This document shows positions 42,536-53,125 of a stretch of 64,000 nt of DNA, piece after piece. The stretch is from an uncultured Clostridia bacterium (lineage in GTDB: Bacteria; Bacillota; Clostridia; TANB77; CAG-508). The translations under genes and the position numbers were made by a program. Position 1 is the first letter of the stretch, and each line of letters opens with the position of its first letter. The notes beneath the pieces were generated by a model. The model saw only the letters and a program-made list of their open reading frames with translations, was not told where the DNA came from and did not search any database. Location: NCBI GenBank assembly GCA_934149275.1, contig CAKPEG010000002.1, positions 62,001 to 126,000 of the forward strand, in the 5' to 3' direction.

Positions 42536-42737
42536 AAAACGAAAAATACATATTAAATTTTTGAATCACCGCGCAGGGACCAAACGAACGAAGTGAGTTC
42601 GATTGAAGCATTCTACCAGGTTTGGAAAAATAAAATATAAATTGAATGTAAACAACATTAAATTGACATTTTATTTTTTCAAATTTCGAGGAATGCGACA
42701 GCAAGGTGTGAAAAAATTAATATGTATTTTTCGTTTT
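42536..42737 (+). repeat. Family A element, copy 3
   Basis: Perfect 21-bp outer arms: AAAACGAAAAATACATATTAA (42536-42556) and its complement at 42717-42737. Core: TTGAATCACCGCGCAGGGAC, CAAACGAACGAAGTGAGTTC, GATTGAAGCATTCTACC on the left and CGAGGAATGCGACAGC, AAGGTGTGAAAAAATT on the right. The inner hairpin is AAAAATAAAAT...ATTTTATTTTTT. It sits 40 bp behind a family B element, as at 6971-7311. Two small frames here are repeat translation, not genes. Confidence 0.85.
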
Positions 42738-42762
42738 CTATATTATTTGGTTTCTAATAATT

Positions 42763-44256
42763 TTATTTTGAAATTTTTCTTTCTTCTATAATTTCATCAA
42801 CTAATTTAGCAATAACCTTTCTTTCATCATAAGGATATTTTACATGATTTCTCTCTAAATATAAATCATGTCCTAAACCAGGAATTACAATAATGTCTTC
42901 AGGAGTTGCAACTTCTAAGGCATGTTTTATTCCTTCAGTTCTGTCAACAATAATTGTGTATTTTCCACCAGATTTTTTAACTCCAACTTCAATGTCTTGT
43001 AATATTTTTAATGGATCTTCAGTTCTTACTTGATCAGACATTAATATTGTGTAATCAGCTAATCTTCCTGAAATTTCACCCATTATAGGACGCTTTTTGC
43101 TATCTCGATCTCCACCAACACCCCAAGCACAAATGATTCTTCCTTTTGCATATGCTTTAACAGATTCTAGTATGCTTTCCAAACTAGATGGAGTATGAGC
43201 ATAATCTATTAATATTGTTAGACCTAATTTATTAGGAACTAATTCGTTTCTTCCTAAAACTTTTAGGTTTTTCAATGCTTTTCTCATTTCATCTGGAGTT
43301 ACGCCAAACTCATGTGCTACGCTGATTGCTCCAAGTGAGTTGTAAACGCTAAATCTGCCAGGAATAGATACTTCAAATTGTTCACTTTTTCCATCTATGT
43401 CTGCAACAAAGTCAATGCATGATGGAGTTATTTTTAAAGTTTCTTCTTCAGCTCTTATATCGGCTGGGTTGTCAATACCAAAAGTTTTAAATTTACAAGT
43501 TTTGTTTTTATCTTTTATTGTTATTACTGTTTTATCATCTGCATTAATAAATCCAATAGTGCATTTATCAAATAACATGCATTTACAATCAAAATATTCT
43601 TCCATGCTTGCATGTTCGTTTTTACTGATGTGATCTTCTGTTAGGTTTGTAAATACACCAATATCAAAATCACAACCATCAACTCTGTGAAGTTTCATGG
43701 CTTGAGAGGATACTTCAATTATTGCTACATCTACATTTGCATCAGCCATTTTAGCAAAATATTCTTGAATTTCATCACTTTCAGGTGTTGTTCTGTCTGT
43801 GTCTTCTAATTTTTCATTGCCAATATATATAGCAATACTTCCCATTAATCCAACTTTTAGACCATGTGCTTCCAAAAGTGATTTAATCATAAATGTTGTT
43901 GTTGTTTTTCCTTTTGTTCCAGTAACTCCTATTAGTTTAAATTTTCTTGATGGGTTATCATATAAATTGCAATTTGTTATGGCTAGTGCTTTTCTTGTAT
44001 CACCGGCTTTTATGTAGGTAATTGTGTTTGGTAATTTTGATATGTCTACATCCTCTTCAACAATTGCGGCAACTGCGCCATTTGAAATTGCAGAATCTAA
44101 ATAATCAATACCATTTTGCAAATATCCTTTTATTGCAATAAATAGTCCGCCTTCTTTAATTTTCCTTGAGTCTGAGTGTATGTTAGTTATATCTAAATCT
44201 AGATCATTAACTGTTTCTTTTACTTCAAGACCTTCTAAAATTTTGTTTAATTTCAT
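42763..44256 (-). CDS. murE: UDP-N-acetylmuramoyl-tripeptide synthetase (MurE)
   Basis: ATP-dependent ligase adding the third amino acid to UDP-MurNAc-dipeptide in the cytosol. The 497-residue product has the N-terminal UDP-binding domain (IHSDSRKIKEGGLFIAIKG), the Mur ligase P-loop GVTGTKGKTTTTFMIK, the TTPESDEIQEYF segment, the ALGTNLTEDH-type VFTNLTEDHISKNEHASMEEYFDCK (with the carbamylated-Lys position) and the C-terminal domain IDYAHTPSSLESIL. The specificity motif, DNPR in DAP-adding enzymes, reads DQVR (residues 408-411): the Arg is kept, Asn and Pro are not. It is monocistronic and away from the dcw genes. Confidence 0.93.
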   Translation of the reverse strand: MKLNKILEGLEVKETVNDLDLDITNIHSDSRKIKEGGLFIAIKGYLQNGIDYLDSAISNGAVAAIVEEDVDISKLPNTITYIKAGDTRKALAITNCNLYDNPSRKFKLIGVTGTKGKTTTTFMIKSLLEAHGLKVGLMGSIAIYIGNEKLEDTDRTTPESDEIQEYFAKMADANVDVAIIEVSSQAMKLHRVDGCDFDIGVFTNLTEDHISKNEHASMEEYFDCKCMLFDKCTIGFINADDKTVITIKDKNKTCKFKTFGIDNPADIRAEEETLKITPSCIDFVADIDGKSEQFEVSIPGRFSVYNSLGAISVAHEFGVTPDEMRKALKNLKVLGRNELVPNKLGLTILIDYAHTPSSLESILESVKAYAKGRIICAWGVGGDRDSKKRPIMGEISGRLADYTILMSDQVRTEDPLKILQDIEVGVKKSGGKYTIIVDRTEGIKHALEVATPEDIIVIPGLGHDLYLERNHVKYPYDERKVIAKLVDEIIEERKISK

Positions 44257-44336
44257 AGATAATCCCCCCTTGTCTTAAGATTACTATGTCGATATTATAT
44301 ACCTTTTGTCTTAATTTGCCAAGAAAAAAATATTCT

Positions 44337-45461
44337 CTAAAAATATTCTGTTATTTCACCTTCAAATTCTTCATCATCTTTTTTATCATATGGAAAGTAT
44401 GGATTATATGGTGAATAATTAAATGGAAATAGAGGAGCTTCATATTTTATAAGATAATTTGGATAAAGATAAAAATATTTTTCTCTAAATTTTTCAGCTT
44501 TTAATAGTTCAACATAATCATTATAATATTTAGAAAATCTTTTTTCTTTTTCTGGATATTTTAGTTTCAAAAATTGGTAGATACTATTAAATTTTTTGTT
44601 TAAAGTTTTCTTAAGTTCATCTTTATATTTATATCTAAACATAAAAAATGTAGTTTGCATTCTTAATTTTAATAAAAATTTTAGTAATCGTTCAGCTGTG
44701 TTAAATGTTGCGGTTGATAAATTTTGCTTTTTATATTTGATTAATAGAGATTCTAAAAATTCTACTGCATTTAAATCATCAAGATTTATACTATTATCTC
44801 TTAGAAATTTATCATATATGACATCACAAATTAATATTTGGTTCGTGACTAAAATTTTAGATTTTTTTGTAAGAAAATTATAACTAATATTTACTTTATC
44901 TTTAGTGGCATGATATTGTGTGCTTAAAAGCCATAGTCTATTAATTAATTTATTCCAAACGACAGCACAATTGGTGCAAGCATGGTCATCTGAAGAATAC
45001 ATTTTTTGCAGATATTTTGTATTACTTACTAATTCAATTTTTTCATCAGGAGAGGTTTGCGTAATTGGTACTGAATTTAATACATAATATTCTAATGTTG
45101 AGAAATAGTCACAAACTATAATATCTGCTGGATTTTTTTCTAGGCAGGATACGAAATATTCAATTAAATTTTCGCTCATTAATTTACCACTTTCGAAAAA
45201 CATAACATATGTGCCTTTAGCTACTTTTAGACCAAATTTTTGGGCTTCAATGAAATCAACAGTATCTTTTGTATATACTTTTATTCTTGAGTCATGTTGA
45301 ATTTGTTTTTCTAAAACAATAATAGTATTATCTAAAGATCCATTATCTATAATAATAATTTCAATGTTTGTATATGTTTGATTTCTGATACTTCTAATTG
45401 TTTCTGATATTGATATTTCATTATTAAATACCGGAATTATTATGCTTACTAGTGGTGACAT
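44337..45461 (-). CDS. Glycosyltransferase family 2-like protein
   Basis: The 374-residue product starts at the ATG at 45461, eight bases after AAAGGAG; the open frame extends upstream without a site. The N-terminal ~110 residues are a GT-A domain (LVSIIIPVFNNEISISETIRSIRNQTYTNIEIIIIDNGSLDNT). The place of the metal-binding DxD, usually FLDSDD, reads FFESGKL, so the motif is missing. The remaining ~240 residues are Lys/Tyr-rich helical sequence with no recognised domain and a Tyr/Pro-rich acidic tail. It may be an inactive or atypical transferase. It lies upstream of murE on the same strand, with an 80-bp gap. Confidence 0.8.
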   Translation of the reverse strand: MSPLVSIIIPVFNNEISISETIRSIRNQTYTNIEIIIIDNGSLDNTIIVLEKQIQHDSRIKVYTKDTVDFIEAQKFGLKVAKGTYVMFFESGKLMSENLIEYFVSCLEKNPADIIVCDYFSTLEYYVLNSVPITQTSPDEKIELVSNTKYLQKMYSSDDHACTNCAVVWNKLINRLWLLSTQYHATKDKVNISYNFLTKKSKILVTNQILICDVIYDKFLRDNSINLDDLNAVEFLESLLIKYKKQNLSTATFNTAERLLKFLLKLRMQTTFFMFRYKYKDELKKTLNKKFNSIYQFLKLKYPEKEKRFSKYYNDYVELLKAEKFREKYFYLYPNYLIKYEAPLFPFNYSPYNPYFPYDKKDDEEFEGEITEYF

Positions 45462-45714
45462 GTGTACTCCTTTATAAATATAATATTTGTTTATATAAAA
45501 TCTAAGAATATTGTAATACAAAAAGGTAAAAAATACTATAATTTTGTATTATAGAAAATCTTTCTGGAATTTTTTTGATGTAAAAAAATGTGGAAGTTGA
45601 GCAAATCTTGATATTAATAATTTTATGGGAGAATACTTTTTTTCATAGGGTTGTTAAATTCCGGGAAATGTAGTAAAATAAGATGATAGATTTAAATAGA
45701 AGGTGGATTTTAAA

Positions 45715-46272
45715 ATGTTTTTAATTGTGGGTCTAGGTAATCCAGAGAATGATTATGCTAATACACGTCATAATATGGGGTTTAATGTTATAAATGAACT
45801 TTCAAAAAAGTATGATATAGATGTTAACAAATCTAAATTTAAAGGATTATTTGGAAATGGTGTTGTTAATGGTGAAAAAGTTATATTATTAAAGCCACAA
45901 ACATTTATGAATTTAAGTGGTGAATCTGTTAAGGAGGTTATGGATTTTTATAAAATAACTTCTGATGAGATTATAGTTATATATGATGACATCGATTTGG
46001 ATCCAGGTGTTATTCGTATTAGGAAAAGTGGTGGACCCGGAACTCATAATGGAATGAAATCTGTTGTGTATTTCGTAGGAAATCAAGATTTTGCAAGAGT
46101 AAGAGTTGGAATTGGAAAACCGATAGAACATGAAAATTTAATAGAATATGTTATTGGTGCAATTCCAGATTCAGCAAAAGAAGAATTAGAAAAAGGGGTT
46201 AAGCTTGCTGCTGATGCTGTTGATGTTATATTAAAGCAAAATATTGATGTAGCAATGAATAAATTTAATTAG
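45715..46272 (+). CDS. pth: Peptidyl-tRNA hydrolase
   Basis: Releases peptides from tRNAs dropped by the ribosome. The 185-residue product has LIVGLGNPENDYANTRHNMGFNVINELS with the catalytic His, KPQTFMNLSGESVKEVMDFY, IVIYDDIDLDPGVIRIRKSGGPGTHNGMKSVVYFVGNQDFARVRVGIGKP and a C-terminal lid helix. Start at ATG 45715, eight bases after GAAGGTGG; an in-frame GTG at 45703 lies inside that site. It begins an operon with rng and rimO (17-18 bp gaps). Confidence 0.97.
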   Translation: MFLIVGLGNPENDYANTRHNMGFNVINELSKKYDIDVNKSKFKGLFGNGVVNGEKVILLKPQTFMNLSGESVKEVMDFYKITSDEIIVIYDDIDLDPGVIRIRKSGGPGTHNGMKSVVYFVGNQDFARVRVGIGKPIEHENLIEYVIGAIPDSAKEELEKGVKLAADAVDVILKQNIDVAMNKFN

Positions 46273-46289
46273 AGAGGTTTTGTTATTTT

Positions 46290-47468
46290 ATGAAGGAGCT
46301 TGTTATATATACAGAAGGAGATATAGAAAATATTCTTTTAGTAGAGAATGGAATATTAACTGAAAAATATGAAGATTCAAAATATAAAAAAAGGTTAGAA
46401 GGAAATATTTATATCGGTAAGGTTCAAAATATTCTTCCTGGGCTTCAAGCAGCATTTGTTAATGTTGGAGAAAACAAAAATGCATTTATTCATTTAAAGG
46501 ATGTTTTACCAAAGGTTGATGTTACCAAAGGAAATTCTTCAACTTGGGAAAATGAAAGAATTGAAAAAATTTTAAAAGTAGGAATGCCTATAATTGTTGA
46601 GATAAAAAGAGATAGTTATAATAAAAAAGGTGCTAGAGCCTCAACTCATATCAATTTGCCTGGAAGATATATGGTTTTGTTACCTAATTCTTCTTTTGTT
46701 ACTATTTCACAAAAAATAGAAGATGATGAAGAGAGAAAAAGACTTATTTCATTAACAAAAGAGATTTTGCCAGAAAATATGGGAGCTATAATTAGAACGT
46801 CTGCTGTTGGAAAAACAAAAGATGATTTAGAGAGGGATTTAAAGGAACTTATTAAGAAGTGGAATGATATTATTAATATTAAGTTTGATAAGCAAGATTT
46901 TCCTAAATTAATTAGTAAATCAAATGGAATGATTGATAAATTGTTGTTAGATTTAATTGATAAAGATTTAAAAATTATTCATGTTGATACAGAAGAGATG
47001 AAAAGTATTGTTGAAAATAAAGTTAAATTATTGGACAAGGATGATATACAAATTATTTGTGATATAGAAAATGTTATGCTTAAATACAATATTCAACATC
47101 AATTAGAGGTCGCTGAAAATAGAAAAATCTGGCTTAAAAGTGGTGGATTTATAACTATAGATAAGACAGAAGCTTTAACTGCAATTGATGTTAATTCTGC
47201 TAAATTTACAGGAAAAGTTGACTTGGAAAATACAGCTTTTTTAATTAATAAAGAAGCGGCAATTGAAATAGAAAAACAAATAAGATTGCGTGATATAGGT
47301 GGAATTATAATTATTGATTTTATAGATTTGAAAGATGATAAACATAAGAAAGAATTAATAAATCTTTTTTCAGATGAACTAAAGAAGGAGAGAACGAGAG
47401 TTCAAATAGAAGGTTTTACAAAGCTAAATTTATTGGAGCTTACTCGTAAACATATATATAGTGAGTAA
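46290..47468 (+). CDS. rng: Ribonuclease E/G family protein, short form
   Basis: Single-strand endoribonuclease acting in rRNA and mRNA processing. The 392-residue product has the S1 domain (EGNIYIGKVQNILPGLQAAFVNVGENKNAFIHLKDVLP), the RNase H-like and 5'-sensor parts (PGRYMVLLPNSSFVTISQKIEDDEERKRL, GAIIRTSAVGKTKDDL) and the DNase I-like catalytic domain with TAIDVNSAKF and IIIIDFIDLKDDKHK (the two catalytic Asp). It ends at NLLELTRKHIYSE, just before where E. coli enzymes have the CPxC zinc link, so that tetramerisation motif is absent. Second gene of the pth-rng-rimO operon. Confidence 0.92.
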   Translation: MKELVIYTEGDIENILLVENGILTEKYEDSKYKKRLEGNIYIGKVQNILPGLQAAFVNVGENKNAFIHLKDVLPKVDVTKGNSSTWENERIEKILKVGMPIIVEIKRDSYNKKGARASTHINLPGRYMVLLPNSSFVTISQKIEDDEERKRLISLTKEILPENMGAIIRTSAVGKTKDDLERDLKELIKKWNDIINIKFDKQDFPKLISKSNGMIDKLLLDLIDKDLKIIHVDTEEMKSIVENKVKLLDKDDIQIICDIENVMLKYNIQHQLEVAENRKIWLKSGGFITIDKTEALTAIDVNSAKFTGKVDLENTAFLINKEAAIEIEKQIRLRDIGGIIIIDFIDLKDDKHKKELINLFSDELKKERTRVQIEGFTKLNLLELTRKHIYSE

Positions 47469-47486
47469 TATTATAAGGAGTTTTAT

Positions 47487-48797
47487 ATGAAAGTTGGTTT
47501 TATATCATTAGGATGTAGTAAAAATTTAGTTGATACAGAAATGGGAATGTCTGTTTTAAAGAAGCATAATTTTGAAATTGTAAATGATCCAAAAGAAGCG
47601 GATATGATAATTGTTAATACTTGTGGTTTTATTGCATCTGCAAAAGAGGAAGCTATAAATACTATTTTGGAAATGGCTGAATATAAGAAATTTAATTGTA
47701 AATACTTAGTTGCTATGGGATGTCTAGTAAAAAGATATAAAGAAGATCTTAAAAAATCTATTCCTGAGGTTGATTTATGGTTAAGTATAGATGATTATAA
47801 AAACTTTTGGGAGAAGATTGCAGAATTAGTAGATGATTCATCCGATGAAAATGATTATATGTCTTATAGAAATAGAGTTATTGCTACTGGTGATAAAATG
47901 GCATATTTAAAAATTGCTGAAGGATGTGACAATTTTTGTACATATTGTGCAATTCCTTACATTAGAGGTAGATATGAGAGCAGAAAGTTTGAGGATATAA
48001 TAGATGAAGCTAAGGCTTTAGCTGAAAATGGTTATGAAGAGATTATAGTAATTGCGCAAGATACAACAAAGTATGGAATTGATTTATATAATAAATACAG
48101 ATTGCCTGAGTTATTAAAAGAATTATGCAAAATTGATAAGATTAAGTGGATAAGATTTTTATATGCTTATCCTGAAAGCATTACTGATGAACTTCTTGAG
48201 GTGGTTAAATCAGAGAAGAAGATTTGTAATTATTTTGATATTCCTATTCAACATTTTTCTGATAGTATTTTGAAAAAAATGAATAGAAAAACTTCTGGAA
48301 AGAATATTCGTGATATTGTTAATAGAATAAGAAAAGAAATTCCAGATGTTATTATAAGAACTAGTTTGATAGTTGGTTTTCCTGGTGAGACAGAAGAGGA
48401 TTTTGCAATTTTGGAAGAAGCGGTAAAAGATTTGAAATTTGATAGGTTGGGATGTTTTACATATTCAAAAGAAGATGGAACACCTGCTGCTAAGTTTGAT
48501 AATCAGGTACATCCAAAAACTAAAGAAAAGAGAAAAAATATTATTATGAATATTCAAAACGAAATTTCAAGAGAAAAGATGAATGAAAAAATTGGAAAAG
48601 AATATGAAGTTTTGATTGAAAGACTTTCAGATGATGGGTTATTTTATGAAGGCAGATCATATATGGATTCTCCAGATACAGATGGTGTAATATATGTTAA
48701 TAATATTCAAGAAAATTTAATCGGAAAATTTGTAAAGTGTAAGATTGTAAGTAATAGCGATTATGATTTGATTGGAGAATTTGAAGAAGTAGAGTAG
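47487..48797 (+). CDS. rimO: Ribosomal protein S12 methylthiotransferase RimO
   Basis: Radical SAM methylthiotransferase that modifies the conserved Asp of ribosomal protein S12. The 436-residue product has the N-terminal UPF0004 cluster domain (KVGFISLGCSKNLVDTEMGMSVL, TCGFIASAKEEAINTI), the radical SAM motif AEGCDNFCTYCAIPYIRGRYESR and a C-terminal TRAM domain (IGKEYEVLIERLSDDGLFYEGRS ... DSDYDLIGEF-type end). Third gene of the operon. The substrate gene rpsL is also in this window (28800). Confidence 0.96.
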   Translation: MKVGFISLGCSKNLVDTEMGMSVLKKHNFEIVNDPKEADMIIVNTCGFIASAKEEAINTILEMAEYKKFNCKYLVAMGCLVKRYKEDLKKSIPEVDLWLSIDDYKNFWEKIAELVDDSSDENDYMSYRNRVIATGDKMAYLKIAEGCDNFCTYCAIPYIRGRYESRKFEDIIDEAKALAENGYEEIIVIAQDTTKYGIDLYNKYRLPELLKELCKIDKIKWIRFLYAYPESITDELLEVVKSEKKICNYFDIPIQHFSDSILKKMNRKTSGKNIRDIVNRIRKEIPDVIIRTSLIVGFPGETEEDFAILEEAVKDLKFDRLGCFTYSKEDGTPAAKFDNQVHPKTKEKRKNIIMNIQNEISREKMNEKIGKEYEVLIERLSDDGLFYEGRSYMDSPDTDGVIYVNNIQENLIGKFVKCKIVSNSDYDLIGEFEEVE

Positions 48798-48839
48798 AAA
48801 TTAAAATTATAAGAAAAAAGTTTAACTTAACAAAATATT

Positions 48840-48878
48840 TTATATAATAGGTAATTTTTCGGAAATTTTATTATATAA
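48840..48878. repeat. H palindrome behind rimO
   Basis: TTATATAATAGGTAATTTTTC paired with GGAAATTTTATTATATAA, followed by AGATAACAATTTGG. A divergent member of the H family; the next 20 bp lead into a bidirectional terminator. Confidence 0.65.
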
Positions 48879-48901
48879 AGATAACAATTTGGTTAAATAG
48901 G

Positions 48902-48933
48902 TAAAAAAAGATGCATTTAAATGCATCTTTTTT
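48902..48933. terminator. Bidirectional terminator between rimO and the minus-strand gene
   Basis: AAAAAAAGATGCATTT is a perfect palindrome with AAATGCATCTTTTTTT, giving A- and T-runs on both strands between two converging genes. Confidence 0.9.
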
Positions 48934-48965
48934 TATATTAATGAGATGAGATTTGCTTGAAATTA

Positions 48966-49436
48966 TTAATCATCGCTTCTGTCTCTATCAACAGTTGATC
49001 TCCTTTGAGTATTTACTTGTTGAACTGGTGGGCGAATGTTAATTGATTGTTTATTTGCAAATTTAGAAGATGTTAATTCTTCATTTGAGTCAAGTTCTTT
49101 TGATTTATCAGAAGTTTGTTTTTCTTCATCTTCTTGTTCTTCTATACTAAACGGATTATTAGATTCTTTTTTGAAATCTGGTACTTTAGAAACTTCTTCT
49201 TCGATACTATCTAGAGCTGAATCGCTTTCATTAAAAGCTCTTTCTATATTCCACATTTCAGTTTCTGAAATGTTAGAAGAGTTAGCTAATCTTGATACTT
49301 TTTCAGTTGAATCAACATCTTCAGGAGCAATTACTTCAGCATCAGTTGAATTTATCATATAGTATAAAGAACTATTTTTTATTTTATCTATTAATTTTTT
49401 AAATAAAGATTTATTTTCTTTAACTTTAACTTGCAT
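48966..49436 (-). CDS. Small acidic hypothetical protein
   Basis: No family recognised. The 156-residue product starts at ATG 49436 (QVKVKENKSLFKKLIDKIKNSSLYYMINSTD). An ATG ten codons upstream is open but AAAGGAATG fits this start better. After a basic N-terminal helix it is acidic and Ser/Glu-rich, predicted disordered, with a polar Gln/Arg tail (RPPVQQVNTQRRSTVDRDRSDD). No signal peptide, membrane segment or cysteine is present. Divergent from scpB. The consistent ribosome-binding site and the terminator on its 3' side support a real gene. Confidence 0.6.
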   Translation of the reverse strand: MQVKVKENKSLFKKLIDKIKNSSLYYMINSTDAEVIAPEDVDSTEKVSRLANSSNISETEMWNIERAFNESDSALDSIEEEVSKVPDFKKESNNPFSIEEQEDEEKQTSDKSKELDSNEELTSSKFANKQSINIRPPVQQVNTQRRSTVDRDRSDD

Positions 49437-49583
49437 TTTTTTCATTCCTTTCAATAAATACATCATTATTATAACACTAAATTATGTATAAATCAATAGT
49501 TTTAGGGCTATTTGACTTTAAATTTATTTCATGTAATAATAGATATGTTGATTAAGAGATATATTTGTTAGAAAGGGATTAAA

Positions 49584-50174
49584 ATGAAAATAGAAAATGC
49601 AAAATCTTTAATTGAATCAATGTTGTTTGCTGCTGGAAGAGTGGTTTCTGTTTCAGAAATGGCAAAAATATTAGAGATGACACCTGATGAAGTGGATGCA
49701 ATAGTTAGAAATTATATGGAAGATTGCAAAGATGAATCTAGAGGAATAGAAGTTATAAAGGTTAATGATGGATATCAGATGACTACAAAAAAAGGAGCAT
49801 ATGATTGTTTGGTACAGTTATTTGATAATAGAGCAAAGCCTTCTTTATCGTCAGCTGCTTTAGAGATTTTGTCAATTATTGCATATAATCCTAAAATAAC
49901 GCGTGCTGAAATTGAAGCAATAAGAGGCGTTAACTCAGATGGAACACTATATAGATTGATGGAATATCATTTAATTGAAGAGGCAGGAAAGATGGATGCT
50001 CCTGGTAGACCAACAATGTACAGGACTACTGATGAGTTCTTAAAAATGTTTGGAGTTTCTTCTCTTGAGGAACTTCCAGAATTACCTCGCTATAAATTAG
50101 ATGAAAATGAGCAAATTGTTCTTGAAGAAATGAATGATATTTCTTCTAAAAAGTCAAATGATGATGAAAAATAA
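49584..50174 (+). CDS. scpB: Segregation and condensation protein B
   Basis: Part of the SMC-ScpA-ScpB condensin that organises the nascent chromosome. The 196-residue product has two winged-helix domains: AKSLIESMLFAAGRVVSVSEMAKILEMTPDEVDAIV at the N-terminus and the typical SSAALEILSIIAYNPKITRAEIEAIRGVNSDGTLYRLMEYHLIEEAGKMDAPGRPTMYRTTDEFLKMFGVSSLEELPEL. scpA is not adjacent here. The next gene starts 33 bp downstream. Confidence 0.96.
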   Translation: MKIENAKSLIESMLFAAGRVVSVSEMAKILEMTPDEVDAIVRNYMEDCKDESRGIEVIKVNDGYQMTTKKGAYDCLVQLFDNRAKPSLSSAALEILSIIAYNPKITRAEIEAIRGVNSDGTLYRLMEYHLIEEAGKMDAPGRPTMYRTTDEFLKMFGVSSLEELPELPRYKLDENEQIVLEEMNDISSKKSNDDEK

Positions 50175-50207
50175 TTGAGTATTTTTACTGAAGAGAAGGG
50201 TGATTGT

Positions 50208-50852
50208 ATGAATAAAAAGAAAGCAATAATAAATTTTTTATTATTGGTAGTTCTAATTGTTTTGATTATTTTTATATGCTTTTTTTATAAAAAATATGAT
50301 GAAGATAGGGAAAAAGAAGAAGCTAGTAATGTTTCTTTGACTGAGATTGGATATGGTAGTGATATAGAGAAGTTTGGATATGAAAATGAAGAGGGAATTC
50401 TAAAAAATCTTATTAGTGGATACAATGAACATAATGGTTCAAAGGTTGTAGCTATGATGGATTTAGTAGCTAAGTATATTTATAAGTTATCTGAAAATGA
50501 AAATGCAGATTTTGATCAAAAATATGTTGAAATTTTATCAAATCCGAAAGAATATAAAGATTTATATGTTTTGCAGTATTCGGTACTACAAGAAGAGAAG
50601 GGGTTAGTAAAATTTATAGGTGATACTAATGTTGAATTAACATTGGTTGAAAATACAAAAATAAAGGATATCTCTAAATATCTTTCAAAGTTTACAGCTA
50701 AAATTCGAACTGTTTCTGCTGACGAAGGTATTGATCAGGTGGATACGTTAGAGTTTTTACTTTCTCACAAAGACAAAGCTTATTATGTTATAGATTATTA
50801 TCCTGTTGATGAAGATGGAAATAAAATTGATTTGACTAGTGCTGAAGAATAG
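50208..50852 (+). CDS. Single-pass membrane protein of unknown function
   Basis: The 214-residue product (start ATG 50208, after GAAGGGTGATT) has an N-terminal membrane helix (AIINFLLLVVLIVLIIFICFFY) and an extracytoplasmic mixed alpha/beta domain: a helical part (ILKNLISGYNEHNGSKVVAMMDLVAKYIYKLSENENADFDQKYVEILS) followed by strands. I recognise no family motif. It is encoded directly after scpB and ends at its own terminator, so the two are probably co-transcribed. Confidence 0.75.
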   Translation: MNKKKAIINFLLLVVLIVLIIFICFFYKKYDEDREKEEASNVSLTEIGYGSDIEKFGYENEEGILKNLISGYNEHNGSKVVAMMDLVAKYIYKLSENENADFDQKYVEILSNPKEYKDLYVLQYSVLQEEKGLVKFIGDTNVELTLVENTKIKDISKYLSKFTAKIRTVSADEGIDQVDTLEFLLSHKDKAYYVIDYYPVDEDGNKIDLTSAEE

Positions 50853-50860
50853 GTGGTAGA

Positions 50861-50898
50861 AAATTACTAAATTTTTTGAAAATTTAGTAATTTTTTTT
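50861..50898 (+). terminator. Terminator after the scpB operon
   Basis: AAATTACTAAATTTT pairs perfectly with AAAATTTAGTAATTT around TTGA, with a T-run of more than eight. Confidence 0.9.
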
Positions 50899-50920
50899 TG
50901 ATTAAATCATATAAATAGTA

Positions 50921-51276
<356 letters not shown>

Positions 51277-51295
51277 GAAAGGAAGATGATTTTAA

Positions 51296-52933
<1,638 letters not shown>

Positions 52934-52937
52934 AAAT

Positions 52938-53020
52938 AGCACTATATATTCTTAGTAGATTAGGAGGTAGTAATTTTTCAAAAATTATGTTTAAAGAATT
53001 TCATAAGAATATATAGTACT
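52938..53020 (+). repeat. Inverted-repeat element behind groEL
   Basis: AGCACTATATATTCTTA (52938-52954) and TAAGAATATATAGTACT (53004-53020) pair in 16 of 17 positions around a ~49-base loop containing AGGAGGTAG and an ATTTTTCAAAAAT hairpin. A nine-codon frame (MFKEFHKNI) in the loop is too short and badly spaced to call. It might be an mRNA-stabilising or processing hairpin of the groESL transcript. Only one copy was seen here. Confidence 0.55.
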
Positions 53021-53037
53021 TAAAGTTAAATTTGGTA

Positions 53038-53070
53038 TAGGCCTTCATCGCTTAAGATGAAGGCTTTTTT
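53038..53070 (+). terminator. Terminator after groEL
   Basis: GCCTTCATC pairs with GATGAAGGC around GCTTAA, followed by TTTTTT. An H palindrome begins in the T-tract. Confidence 0.88.
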
Positions 53071-53107
53071 ATATAATAGGAAAGTTCTTCGAACTTCCTA
53101 TTATATA
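53070..53107. repeat. H palindrome behind the groEL terminator
   Basis: TATATAATAGGAAAGTTC-TTC-GAACTTCCTATTATATA pairs fully apart from one bulged A, then AAATAACAATGCAC. The best H copy. It begins at the last T of the groEL terminator and ends 18 bp before the stop of the minus-strand peptide gene. Confidence 0.8.
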
Positions 53108-53125
53108 AAATAACAATGCACGTGA

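Noticed and set aside
42477..42791. Two small frames within repeat DNA, one sharing the peptide MLQSNSLRSFGPCAVIQKF with a frame at 55893-56102 and readable at 7205-7300.
   Set aside because: The shared peptide is only the translation of the family A core. There is no ribosome-binding site, the copy at 39622 breaks the frame with indels, and the flanks vary as DNA stems rather than as codons.
52938..53020. Nine-codon frame MFKEFHKNI after AGGAGG behind groEL.
   Set aside because: The distance from AGGAGG to the ATG (about 20 bases) is too long and the stop falls inside the hairpin arm; a structural role of the repeat is more likely.
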